64,000 nt of DNA from positions 40,620,189 to 40,684,188 of the forward strand of contig CM035163.1 of the NCBI GenBank assembly GCA_020205615.1. The letters run 5' to 3'. Below are positions 12,275-23,404 of this stretch, in pieces (the first letter of the stretch is position 1; each line of letters starts with the position of its first letter). The position numbers and the translations under genes were made by a program. Below the pieces are notes generated by a model that saw only the letters and a program-made list of their open reading frames with translations, was not told the origin of the DNA and searched no databases. Origin of the DNA: Panax quinquefolius (taxonomy: Eukaryota; Streptophyta; Magnoliopsida; Apiales; Araliaceae).

Positions 12275-14877
12275 TCAGTAAGACCCCAACTTATTATTAA
12301 TGAAATTTAATTTTCTCTATTTATTATTTTGAAATAGTAAGGGTTGATTTGATTAATGTGAATAGTTATGGGTAAAATCACGCAAATATTTCAAAATAAG
12401 CAAGTGGTTATAAAATATTCATTGTTGTCGGGGAATATTCGTTTGGTCGTGGAATATTCTTGCATGTCGGGAATATTAAATGCGACAGCACGATATCTTG
12501 TGGGCCCCATAATGTGAAGCGATTGGATGAAGAAACCAGCGAATATATAAGTGGTTTAAAAATAACAAATGACGTAGTTATTCTTGTTAATCTTGTTAAA
12601 ATACTCGGTGGTTAAAACACACAAGTAGCACCAGTATTGCACCAATTATTGATTCTTACGTGAAGAAGGCACTACATAATAATGATTACGATAATTCTTC
12701 GCTCGATTATTTTATTGATTTAATAATTCTTTGCGTTGATATTTGATATTCTTTGTTGTTTCATAATTGTCATTACACGATATTTTTTCATTATTGATGC
12801 AATAATTCATATTATCCGAATAATATTATTAGATAAAATTATTGGCAATGTCTAGAAAGTTACATCTAAGGAGAGGTTTGGTCACCTAATCAATGGCGGC
12901 AAGAAGGAGAAATTCTTATTGAAAGCCCCTCTTTCCTGAACCGCACGTTGTCAATATTGTGATCTGTAATATTAATTATGAATAATTAATTATTGATTCA
13001 TATGATGAGGAAAATATTGATTTTATGTGGATATAGATGGAGAAAATTTTAATGTGACAATTGTTGAAAATTGAAATTTTATCTTTTTACGATAAGATAA
13101 TTCATTTAAATGTATTATTATATTTTAATAATATAGTAATGGTGATATTTTTACAACGAATGTGGGATATATGAGTATCTGAGGAGGAAGAGTATTTTTG
13201 TTGCAATAAATGTTTTTAAACATGTTAAACATGTCGGTGGACCCCATTTATTGAATGAAATTTGATTATAGCACAGTAAAATCGCCTGGTTGTGGATTTC
13301 GATCAATTTCTATTTGGAATTTGGAAAACTTTCTTTTGCAAGTTGTAGAAATTGAATTTCCTATAAAATTAGCGAGATTCAATTTTCTGATAAAAGGCTA
13401 TTTATTATGAATTATTGAAGTTACGAAGCTCAAAATAATTAATTTTGGAAGTTTAAAATATTTTAATTACAAAAACGTTTTTACATTGTTGGGACTCATT
13501 TAACATGTGTTAAGATTGCTGATTTCAGATGCTAAGTGTGCGTAGAGAATTTGTAATATATATATATTATTATATTAAATTTTACTTTTTTGTTCTTAAG
13601 CAATTTCCTTTAAATAGGGTGCTTGGGTTAGAATTGAAAATCACATCGAAAATCAAGTTTTCTCTCTATATTATCGGCGTATTCTTGTGAGTATTTTGAG
13701 TATACTTTGAGTATTGCTATCTGGTGCAAGTTCAAGTCATAATCTATATCCTGTTTTTGACTAAGTATCTTGTCTTTCGAGGTAAGGGATATTATTTTTT
13801 TCGTAATGATATTATTTCTTCAATATCATTATGTTGAAATATTGATCTGAAGTTTTTATCAAATTTGGAACTTTTGGTGTCGGAGTTACTATTCACGTAT
13901 ACGGCACTATTCACGTATCGACACTTATTCACGAATACGGCACTATTCATCGAAAAATGAAAAATTTTCTTTTCGTCCAAAATATCTATTCTGGATACTA
14001 GCTTTGATTGTATCCATATTTTGATCATTCTTGAATTTTACACCACTGTGATTATTTTGAGGTATTTTTGGACGTGGATAAAACAAAGTACGAATCCTTA
14101 ATCCTTAATCCTTAATCCTTGTCATTTTGTTTCACTGGATTCGTTTCTTTAAAAATATTTTTCATCATCTTCCGTCTTAAATGATGATATTATGGAATAT
14201 CTTTGGCCCGTAGTGTGCAAGATGAATGATTTCTGAAGAATATCTTTGGTCCCAGTAGTGCAAAGATGAGCAGTGTTTAGATGAACATGACCAATCGATG
14301 AATATCTTTGGCTCGTAGTGCAAGATGAATATTTGATTCGAGATATATATTGATTGATGTTACGGGGATAAAAGATAGAGCGATGAACTTTTAAATTCAT
14401 ACATAGAAGATAGTAGTTTGCATTCTCTACTTAACTCTTCTAATGAATTATTATTTTCGCTGCGAATATTGATTTAAAATTTGTTGTCTATTGTATTCTA
14501 TTAGATTTTTCCTGTTGAAGACTAACGATAATTTGTTGTATATTATCTTAGTCATAATATTCTTTACTGGGCTAGTTGAGCTCACCCTTTTCCTTTTTGT
14601 TCCATTTTTCTTCTCAGGAGGCGAGAATATAGCGAGTACAAGTCGGGGTATGGAATGAAAGTTCTAGAGAGAGTTGTTTAGTAGTCCTCACCATTTTTGT
14701 AAAATAATGTATCAATAAATGTGATGAGGATTTATTTGAGTATAGATATTGTCTAGAAGATAATATTTGTATTCAAACTCACAGTTTTACTGTTGTAATA
14801 ATAAAGTTGTAGTTGTTTCTGTACCATGTATTGACAACCCAGAATGGGTGATGTATACCTATTTTGGGGGCGTCACA
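12275..14877 (+). mobile_element. Chromoviral solo LTR in plus orientation
   Basis: Reverse-complement relative of the C1 LTRs. It starts near 12275 (AGTAAGACCCCAACTT, compare the reverse complement of GTTGGGGTCTTACA at 36984) and ends TATTTTGGGGGCGTCACA at 14877. No primer site follows and no coding sequence lies inside, so it is a solo LTR. Flanks TAGGG (12270-12274) and TAGGC (14878-14882) look like a TSD with one change. The shared LTR block is at 14564-14586, 290 bp from the LTR end. ATCTTTGG...GTAGTGCAAGATGA units near 14190-14330 are the plus-strand version of the LTR tandem repeat seen at 44190-44340. Confidence 0.75.
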
Positions 14878-14882
14878 TAGGC

Positions 14883-15132
14883 GCTCGACCTTTGGCACTT
14901 AACTCCAATTTTCCAGATTTTGCAACTTTTGACACACATACTTCAAATCTTCATAACTTCTTCATCCGTTATTAGAATTAGTCTGTTTTTGAGGCTATGG
15001 AAAGCTTGTAACATGCTCTATAAAACCCCCATGATTTAATAATTTTTCAGATTCATTAATTATTCCAAAATTTGGCTCCAAAGTCCCCCAAGACTAAGTT
15101 TTTACTCACAACGATACGTGAAAAACGTTATG
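14883..15132. other. Right part of unassigned insert within C1
   Basis: It continues the sequence left of the solo LTR (GCGCTAAGCGCC before, GGCGCTCGACC after). It contains CTTCATAACTTCTTCATCCG, of a kind that recurs in several LTRs of this window. No protein motif. It may be a further solo LTR whose ends I could not fix. Confidence 0.35.
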
Positions 15133-15534
15133 AACACGCGACATACTTGGCGGTAAAACGAGTTTATAGGCCACAGTTCCTACTCAATCGAGGATTTCAA
15201 ATGAGCCAATTAAATTGAAGGTTGAGATAACGCCTTCTTGAACCTTCTTCTTCACATTCATCAGATTCGGGGGTGTAGCTTGAGCGGCTTTAACTTTATC
15301 GATTAAAGTCAATTCTACTCGTATATTCGTTATCTTCACGTGGGTCCCTAGAGTCTTTAACTCTATCTTCATCATTTGTAAGTTATAAAAAATGGGTTTT
15401 TGTGTTAACAATATCGTACTCGTAAATGCATACGATCTTCTACTCAACGCGTCAGCTACCACGTTCGCTCTTCCACGATGATATTGAATGGTATAGTCAT
15501 AATCTTCAACAGCTCGAGCCAACGTCTTTGGCAC
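15133..15534 (-). pseudogene. Chimeric ORF: RNase H end fused to integrase C-terminus across a deletion (C1)
   Basis: The open frame 15534-15184 starts in the RNase H tail ([20 protein letters not shown]), passes the spacer and the KKKVQEGVI segment just before the integrase zinc finger, then jumps to NLIGSFEILD, the integrase C-terminal domain. It continues past its stop as relics to about 15133. In C4 these parts are about 1 kb apart (49091-50090), so the whole zinc finger and catalytic core are missing here. It cannot be a working enzyme. Confidence 0.75.
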
Positions 15535-15950
15535 ATAATGCGTTCGTTTTGGGTGAAGAAATATTTAAGGGTTTTAGAAATGGGTTTTGTACCGAGGTCA
15601 ATACAAAATTTGATTTCACGCTTTGGTGTAGGCCAAGAAGTTCTTCAAGAATACGTCAGGAAATTTATTAACGATAGAAATATCATTTAAAAACTGTGAC
15701 TCTAATCCAAGACTTGGATAACACATGAAATGAAGGTTTCTCCTAACGGAGTTTCAACCGATAAGTCAAAGTCTAACTTCTCTAGAGTTAAATTTAAACA
15801 TTGAGCGCAAGCAAGAGAGATAAAAGAATGGGTAGAACCGGTATCTAATAAGGTATAGACTTTGCAATAATTTATAATCAACTAACCCGTGCTAACTTCG
15901 TTCGGGTTACTCGCTTTTTGAGAAGTCACGAAAATGCTCTTCTTGAAACC
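15535..15950 (-). pseudogene. Protease/gag-pol linker relic of C1, joined to the RNase H region by an RT deletion
   Basis: The sequence corresponds to C4 51500-52080, with recognisable codons for the PGLPPEREIEF-like linker and the aspartic-protease region. At about 15565 GAAGAAATATTTAAGG (RNase H, as C4 50417) is joined directly to GAAATGGGTTTTGTACC (linker, as C4 51509), so about 1.07 kb carrying all of RT is absent. Near 15700-15735 about 300 bp of C4-like sequence is replaced by a 35-40-bp filler containing TCCAAGACTTGGATAA. Confidence 0.7.
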
Positions 15951-15999
15951 ACCGACTTTGTTTTGTCCGTATCCGCATTTGATGCCACCGTCCCAACTG

Positions 16000-16416
16000 G
16001 ACTTGATTTCGCTACAAGACAAATTTGAGCTATGTGACCATCTTTTTCACAACTAAAACATACCTTGGAAGGTTGTGGATAGTTTGGACTTATGTGTCCC
16101 TCCTCTCTGTATCTGTATCATCTAACTGGCGGTCATTCTCCTTCCTTAACAACAGGTGTTGGTGCTGCTGTCTTTCAATCATTATTGTACCTTCTCTTCT
16201 GAAATTTCTACTTCTATTATCTTGGCCATGATTACCACCGAAGTGGTTACCATTCTTGGCATGATAATTTCTCCCACAATGGTTATCATTGTTCCGATGG
16301 CCGTTGCCACCGGTATGATTATTATCGTGTTGTTGGTCGTTACCTTTTGGATGAGCTGACTCAACGGTCTCATGTGCTTCATTGCTTATCTCAACATTTT
16401 CAGATGTCATTTTCAA
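16000..16416 (-). pseudogene. Truncated chromoviral gag of C1 lacking the capsid domain
   Basis: An open frame from 16416 (MKMTSENVEISNE) to 16090 joins the gag N-terminus directly to the basic, Asn/His/Gly-rich C-terminal part (NHFGGNHGQDNRSRNF). In C3 and C4 several hundred bases encoding the capsid domain lie between these parts. Degenerate zinc-knuckle and linker sequence follows to about 16000. Without a capsid domain the product could not form particles. The start is chosen by similarity to the gag starts of C3 (31445) and C4 (about 53272). Confidence 0.7.
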
Positions 16417-16583
16417 ACACTGTCACAAAACAAGGGTTAATTAACATATCAAATATTATCCCTATACTCTGACCGACCAATTAAATACCAAATAAACTTA
16501 GGTAGGTCATACTAGCGAAGGAATTCCCCGTCTCTCTCCTCCTAGTTCTTATCTCACATCTCAGCCAGGGATCATATCCCTAA

Positions 16584-16596
16584 GCTTTGATACCAA
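16584..16596 (-). other. Primer-binding site of C1 (tRNA-iMet type)
   Basis: The minus strand reads TTGGTATCAAAGC, one base from the LTR end. The usual plant site complementary to initiator tRNA-Met is TGGTATCAGAGC, so one mismatch. It fixes 16598-19507 as the 5' LTR and minus as the sense strand. Confidence 0.85.
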
Positions 16597-17649
16597 CTGT
16601 GACGCCCCCAAAATAGGTATACATCACCCATCTTGAGTCGCCAAATACATGGTACAAAATTCAAATACAACTTAATTATACAATAGTTGTGTAAAATACA
16701 ACAAAACATATGCTGTGAGTTTTAATACAAATATTGTCATCTAGACAATATCCACACTCAATGGAGTCCTCATTACATTTATTATCACACTATTTAACGT
16801 AATAGTGAGGACTACTAATGCTATCATCAGACCGTCACTCCGTTCCCCGACTAGTCCTGCAAATATATTCTCATTTCACAGAGAACAATGAAAGCAAAGG
16901 GTGAGCTTAACTAGCCCAGTAAGAAATATTATGACTAAGATAATGCAGAATAAATTATCCTTAGCCTTCAAAATTATAAAAACTGATAGAATATAATAGA
17001 CAACAAGTTTTAGATCAACAATTTAAATAAATAAATAATCCATTAGAAGAGTCAAGTAGAGCATAAAATCTACTATCTTCTATGATTTAAAAAGATTTTC
17101 ATCAACTTTATCGCTGAGACTCAGCTTAATAAATAAAATCAAATCATCCCTGCACCACGACCAAGGATATTCATGTAATCATCAATGGTCATGATTATAT
17201 CGAATAATCCCTGGTCATAATCATACCAACAACTGTTCATCAATGAACTACAGGCCAATGAGGACTTTCACCACATCATTTGTCACATTACGGTCACGAT
17301 TATACCGAATAATCCCTGGTCATAATCATACCATGTCCATCTATGCACGTAAGCCGAAGATGACTTTAATCACAATATAAGCATGAGGATGATGACAATG
17401 ACATAATAATTCAATAAAACAAGTTTAAGGAAATATTTTAAAGATTTATAATTTAATTTATCCAGAAATCAATAACGTCCAAATTGTCAACATGATACTT
17501 CTTTGTGGAGTAAAATTCAAGAATGCTCAGAAGAATATTTCCATGAAAAGATACTGGATAAAGCACAAATATCCGGGATATTCTACTAATTTCATGGAGT
17601 ATAGAAGCCAAAACTTTAACCAACCGAGTATAATAGAATATATGAAACT

Positions 17650-18140
17650 CAAATGGATTTTCGCCGCCATGCGGTAATCCACGCAGTATGCATCATTTCC
17701 ACAATTTAATAAGGAATGAATCTGAAGGATCATTCACCATGCATGAGGTAATCCACATGGCGAGTTATTCCAGCGAATAATAAAGAATGGAATAATGTAA
17801 GAATTCACGAGCGTGCGTAATCCGCGCAGCGAGTGTTATTCTAACAGAATAATAATAAAGAATGGAACCCGGTGTACGTAAACCGCGCATGATAGGATAT
17901 TCCAATGTAGAATAATGAAGAATAGGACCAGGTCATGCGTAATCCACACAGACAGGATATTCTAACAGAATAATAAAGAATGGAATAACAACAGAATTCA
18001 CCAGGCATGCGAAAGACCGCACAGACAAGTTATTCCAATAAAATAATAAAGAATGGAATAACAGAATAATTTCACCATGTATGTTGTACTTCGCATAGAC
18101 AGGTTATTTTAACATGATAATAAAGAATGGAGTAACAGCT
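17650..18140 (-). repeat. Approximately 65-bp minisatellite in the C1 5' LTR
   Basis: Same array as 9985-10465. Several units read AATGTAGAAT or GCGAG where the partner has AACAGAAT or GACAGG. Confidence 0.7.
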
Positions 18141-18331
18141 CTTACGAGTATTGAAAGAAAATAATTCTCTTCATGAATACGAAAGAATAATACCCCTTAC
18201 CTTAGACAAAATTGGATACTGGAATAGTGAGGTTGTAGACTTCTTTTCTTCTTTCTCTCTATAATTTCTCTCTATAATAATTGCTCTATAGCTTTTGTGA
18301 ATTAGTGAGAAATGAAGGAAGAATGAGCTTT

Positions 18332-18339
18332 TATTTATA
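18332..18339 (-). promoter_or_regulatory. TATA box of C1 5' LTR
   Basis: TATAAATA on the minus strand, matching 10652-10660 of the partner LTR; about 1.7 kb of LTR lies downstream before the primer site. Confidence 0.5.
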
Positions 18340-19512
18340 GAAAAATATAGTTTCGATAATTGCACGTTTTGGGGCTCGAAATATTACAGTATAATACCTT
18401 ACTCTTTTTCTTCATTTTTAATTTAGTCCTGCAAGTATTATCAAACTTGCACCACCTCCCCTAATAGTAAATAATGTGAATCAATAGTTCAATCATGTGA
18501 ATTAATAGTTATAATCATGTGAAAATACGAATTACAGTGTAGTACCTCCATCTATACCTCCATTTTTAACTTAGTCATGTAAGTATTATCAATCTTGCAC
18601 CAACTCCCCTAATAGTACAAGAATGTGAATCAATAGTACACACATGTGAACAAATAGTTATAATCATGTGAATTAATAGCAATTAATTGCTCATTTATCC
18701 GATTAATTACTCCGATCGTCAAGATAACTTCCGGACATCAATTAATATCGAAATAAATGTCAATTTCCACTAACACTTATAATTCCAACACAATGGAACT
18801 ATCAATTTCATCTTTAATCAACACGAACTTATTCATCATTAATATTATAATTCACAATATTTAACAACCGAGTCGTTCCTGGAAAGAGGGCTTTCGATAA
18901 GGATTTCTCCTTATTGGCGCAATTAAGATTAGATGACCAAACCTCTCCTTGACAGAACTTCTAGACATTGTCAATATTGAAAATAATAATATGAATAACT
19001 TTGCTTTCTCAATCATTGACGTAATAATATAACATATTATACATATGATACTGTAACAATAATTGAATCAATAATATGAGAGATATGATGCAGCAATTAC
19101 TGTAGTAATAATTGAGTATAACTGAGTGACTTCTCACGTAAGCATCAATAACCAATACCGTGTGCTACTATGCAACCACGCGTATTATTGTACTTTTACT
19201 ACCGGGTAGTTCAACAGTTTTAACGGTAACACTTTCGCCATTATTTTTAATAAAAGATAATTCTGTCATTTTCTTACTACGACAATACTTCCGTTATGGG
19301 GTCCAGCAATGATTTTGCCGTCGTACGAATATTCCCTGTTAAAAGAATATTCCCCGACCAATCGAATATTATATAACCACTTGCTTACTTTACAAAATTT
19401 GTAAATATTACCCACAACTATAACATTATATCAAATTCACACCATAATATTCAAAAAAAATATTTCAAGAAATATAAATCTTTATTCATAAAATCTGGGG
19501 TCTCACAGTGTC

Positions 19513-20400
19513 TCCGTTCAGATAGAATTTCATGGTCATTCGATGGATCTACTCGCGAATACTTCTTGATAGACCGATACCAATGGTGTTAGATGGGAGG
19601 CAGCTCACTCGATACTTCTCTGATGTAATTCCTGTAGGCTGGAGCCTTTTGACGGGCAAATGTGATATTTTGAATGCTTCTTCTCTCAGGTATATTGATC
19701 AAGGAGGCCAAAGTTGCTAGTGCATCAGCAAAGTTATTCATATTCCAAGGAATGTGGAGGAAGGATATTTCTTCAAACTCCGAAGCCATCTGGATAACTT
19801 ATCGATGGTAAGGCAGCAAATGTAATTCCTTGGTGTGATAGACCCCAGTGGTTTGTCTGATTAAAAGTTTGAAATCTCCAAAGACAGTTAACCGTTTGAT
19901 GCCTATGGATTGGGCTAGCTTCAAACCCATTATACAGCCTTCATACTAAGCTGTGTTGTTGGTGTTGACAAGCTACAATTTGATGGCAACGAGATACTGC
20001 TATCCTAAAATAGATACTAGAACTGCTCCAACTCTGGCACTTTCCATGTTTACAGCTCCATCAAAATATATCCTCCATGACTGGGGTGTATTGCCTGATG
20101 GTGTTGCTGAATTGTCATTACCCCTTCATCGGGGAAATATGTTTCCAAGGGTTTAAAATCCCCGAATGGTGCTGCGACCAGTTGATCCACAATCCCTTGA
20201 CCTCTGATAGACTTTTGAGTCACGTAGATGATGTCAAATTGCTGGAGGATCAACTTCCAGTTGAATAGTCGATAATTTAACACAGGTTGACTAAACACGT
20301 ATTTGAGATGATCCATGCAGGATATGAGATGGGTTGTGTGACCATAGAGATAATGTTGTAATCTCATGGAAGCCCATGCTAAAGCACAATAAGTCTTCTC
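19513..20400 (-). pseudogene. Tat RNase H domain and pol connection, broken
   Basis: Sense order: connection segment with FDIIYVTQKSIRGQGIVDQL (about 20240), then RNase H. All four acidic positions can be read: Asp in FDGAVN, Glu in YEGC, Asp in FGDFKLL and Asp in NNFADALATLASL. At least three stops interrupt it (for example before YEGC and before IQMASEF). It follows RT directly and, before C1 inserted, ran on into the integrase now at 5012. Confidence 0.75.
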
Positions 20401-21780
20401 AATTAAGGTATACTTGTGCTCACTGATGTTGAATCTTTTGCTGAGGTAATAAATGGCTCTTTCTTGGCCTCTATCATCTTTTTATCACAGCATGCAGCCC
20501 ATGACATTGTCATTGATTGACTGGTGGGAACGTCATCCCTAGGAGGTACCAAGACAGGAGCTTTGACTAGTTGCTCGTTGATTGACATGAAGGCTTTTTG
20601 ACACTCTTCGTTCCATTTCTTAGAGGAGTTCTTCACTAACAACTTGAAGATAGGTTCACAAGTTACTGTGAGTTGGGAGATGAATCGGCTGATGAAGTTG
20701 ATTCTTCCCAGAAATTCCCGTATTTTCCTCTTTGTCTATGGCACGGACATCTCAGTAATGGCTTGAATTTTGGCAGGGTCCAGCTCAATGCTTTTGTGGC
20801 TCACTAGGAATCCTAGCTACTTGTCTGACTTGACGCTGAAGGCGTACTTGGCCGGATTTAGCTTCAAGTTGTACTTGCGCAACCGGTTGAAGAGCTTTTT
20901 AAGATGGTCTAAGTGGTCTTCTTCCCTTCGGTATTTGACAATGATGTTATCCACATAGACTTCTATCTCTTTGTGCATTAAATCTTGGAAAAGAGCCATC
21001 ATGGCTCGCTGATAGGTAGCTCCAGCATTGATGAGGCCGAATAACAACCAATTGTAGCAAAAGGTTCCCGAGTGATGAATGTTGTCTTCTCGCGATCCTC
21101 TTTAGCAACCATGATTTGATGATACCCAACAAAGCAGTCAACAAAGGAATACATGCCATACTGAGGTGTATTATCAATGAGTATATGGATAAATGGTACG
21201 GGAAAGTTGTCTTTGAGACAAGCTTTGTTCAGATCCTGTAATCCACGCATGCTCGCACCTTTCCTCCAGGTTTAGGTATGGGGACTATGTTGGAAAGCCA
21301 CTCAGGGTATGTTGATACCATGATGATGTCGGCTTGAAATTGTTTCCCAATTTCTTTCTTGACTTTCAAACTCAACTCAGGTTTTAATCGCCTTAGTTTC
21401 TTTTTGATTGGCTTGAATCCCTCTTTAATGGGTAGGCGATAAATGATGATGTCAGTGGACAAACTGATCATGTCTTTATGAGACCATGCAAACACATCCT
21501 AGAACTGGGTCAGTAGAGTAACCATATCATTCCTTTGGCTTGGGGTAAGGTCCATGCCAATCTGGATTTATTTGGGGTTTTCTGTGGTTCCAAGGTTGAA
21601 AGAGGTGGTTTAATCAAGGTTTGGCTTGGGTTTATCTTCGACCCATTCTTAGATCTCCTCAGGCTCCTCATAGTCCTCTTGTTCAATCTCCATCAAGTTA
21701 GAGTCCAACTTTACATCAAAATTGTAGTCCATGTGAAAAATTGGCACTCCATCAGCAAGTTTAGACATATCTAACTTTAG
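20401..21780 (-). pseudogene. Tat reverse transcriptase, catalytic motif mutated (YVDN)
   Basis: Recognisable in order: a lead-in with SLSTDI and PELSLKVKKEI, then YPEWLSNIVPIPKPGGKVR, LNKACLKDNFPVP, FGLINAGATYQRAM, the catalytic motif YVDNIIVK and the thumb region (KWNEECQKAF at about 20620). The motif should read YVDD; the second Asp codon is AAC (20946-20948 on the plus strand), a G-to-A change on the sense strand that would abolish polymerase activity. Several stops and frame changes occur (near 21495, 21250 and 20810). Confidence 0.8.
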
Positions 21781-22520
21781 AGTCCTGAAACAAAATGCTT
21801 TAACTTAATATATGAAACTGTTTGATCATACAAAGTGTTAGCATGGCATGACAAAAACAACTGCTAATAATATGCAACAAAAGTAAACAATTATTTCTAT
21901 CTACAAGGCAGAGGGATTTTCTGCCCTTTTTATCCTTTTTGGCAAATACAAGGAGTGTTGCTTCAATTGTGGAGGGTCAAGTCCTGGTGGACAGCTACAA
22001 TGAAGGGGCGGTTGTCGTCCTCCTCCTCTTGAATGATGACCATGATGTCTGGACAATCATCATCTGGGATGTTCCTATTCATACCCTTTATATGCATCAG
22101 GACGTGCATGTTTGACAAATATCTCTTTATCTTTTGTTTGTGCCTTTGATTCTTTCCTCCATGTCTGGGTCTGGAATTTGGACTTATTTCCCCTTAACCA
22201 GTATTAGCTTAGGAAACAGCATACCCACCACAGAGATAGGAATTTTCCTTAGAAGCCGTGCAGAATCTACATCTGTAGGTTTAGGTAACAACCTTGTAGG
22301 TGAAGGAACCGGCGTATGCTTGTGCGGGTTCCTGTGATTGGACCCAAAGGAGCAGCCTAGTTCGGCCTTCCCTGTCTAGCTGGGAAGTTGAATTGGGCAT
22401 TTGATTCCTTGCCGATTCTTTCCTAACCCTTGTCCTAGTTGGAAACCCAAGTATATCATCTCTTGATTGGCCGACATCACCTCGGCAAAAATTCTGGGTT
22501 TCAGAGCTAGAGCCCCAATG
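21781..22520 (-). other. Tat linker between protease and RT
   Basis: Broken acidic coding sequence (for example EIEQEDYEEPEEI near 21670-21700, just inside the RT lead-in) and spacer. No separate gene seen; plus-strand open frames here are shadows. Confidence 0.4.
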
Positions 22521-23175
22521 GGTTAAAAATGAGTGCTGCTCACCTCAAGGGCTTGGAAGCTGACAGACTCAAGTTCTTCATTAAAACTGATGAGAGGTAT
22601 ATTACTTTGGACATGATACTCTGGTTCAACATTGAAAGTGACCATATTATTGTTGATGATATACTTAAGTTGTTGATGAAAAGTGGATGGGACAGCTCCC
22701 ACCATATGGATCCAAAGTCTTCCCAAGAGTAAGTTATATCTTGTAGTGATTTTGAGCACTTGGAAGGATATGTAGAATGTATATGGACTGATTTCCACTG
22801 GTATTCAATCTCTCCGATAACATTTTACCGAGATCCATCAAAGGCTTTGATGATTGTGTGGCTGCTTCAGATTCTATTGAGATTGATCTTTATTCTTTCC
22901 AATGTAGCATAGGGGTAGATGTTTAAGGATGATCCTCCATCTATTAGCACTCCTCAGACCACATATCCGAAAGACATCACTATTATGTGCAGTGGCTTGC
23001 AATAACCCTTCCCTTTGGGAGGTATGTCATCATCAGTGAAGGATATCACATTACTGTTGAAGATGTCATCTACCAGCTGATGAAACTTTTCTACATCCAC
23101 TGTCTTTGGCAAGTGGGCTTCTTCTAATGTCTTCAATAAGACCTTCAGATGATCTTCTAAAGAGAATACCAAGTT
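22521..23175 (-). pseudogene. Tat aspartic protease domain, broken
   Basis: The active-site segment reads VLIDGGSSLNIYPYATLERI (near 22960-22890), with the catalytic Asp kept in a D-G-G/S context usual for Tat-type proteases. It is followed by a conserved downstream block YNLLLGRLWIHMVGAVPSTF (about 22740-22680). The enzyme would release gag and pol products. Stops lie between the two blocks (around 22860) and near 22540. Confidence 0.7.
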
Positions 23176-23404
23176 TAAAATAGAGATCTATTGAGGTGCT
23201 TCTTCTAAGCTTCACACCACCTTGGCTTCATTATGTCCCATTGCGGGGAGGAATTCTTCAATTTTCTCCTTAGGCACTTTCCCCTTAGATCTGATGACTG
23301 GCTTCATCACTCGTTGAGGGAGATATAACAGATTTTCTTTGGATACTGCAGCAGATGTGTTTGATGTTAATCCTTCAACCTCTCCATAGTTCTATGGGAC
23401 TTTC

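Larger units (their letters stand above)
5018..19507 (-). mobile_element. C1: deletion-derivative Tekay-like chromovirus with perfect TSD
   Basis: The element is bounded by GTGTC at 5013-5017 and again at 19508-19512. Its termini are an imperfect TATGA at 5018 (TGTGA in the other LTR at 16598) and TCACA at 19503-19507. LTRs are 5018-11840 (enlarged by a nested solo LTR) and 16598-19507 (2910 bp). A tRNA-iMet-type primer site adjoins the right LTR, so the sense strand is minus. The internal part keeps only scraps of gag, protease, RNase H end and integrase C-terminus; the capsid domain, RT and integrase core are gone. It sits in the Tat element between RNase H and integrase. The perfect TSD suggests it inserted as an already deleted copy, mobilised by another element, but later deletion cannot be excluded. 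Confidence 0.85.
16598..19507 (-). repeat. C1 5' LTR, uninterrupted, 2910 bp
   Basis: Ends are TGTGACGCCCCC and GGGGTCTCACA. It contains the shared LTR block at 16899-16921, a minisatellite at 17650-18140 and a TATA box at 18339-18332. Compared with the other C1 LTR, runs of more than 100 bp are identical (for example 18361-18500 against 10682-10820), while short clustered differences appear at CAG, CTG and CG-rich spots. Confidence 0.9.

Noticed and set aside
21535..21774. 79-codon plus-strand frame
   Set aside because: Shadow of the Tat protease-RT linker on the other strand.
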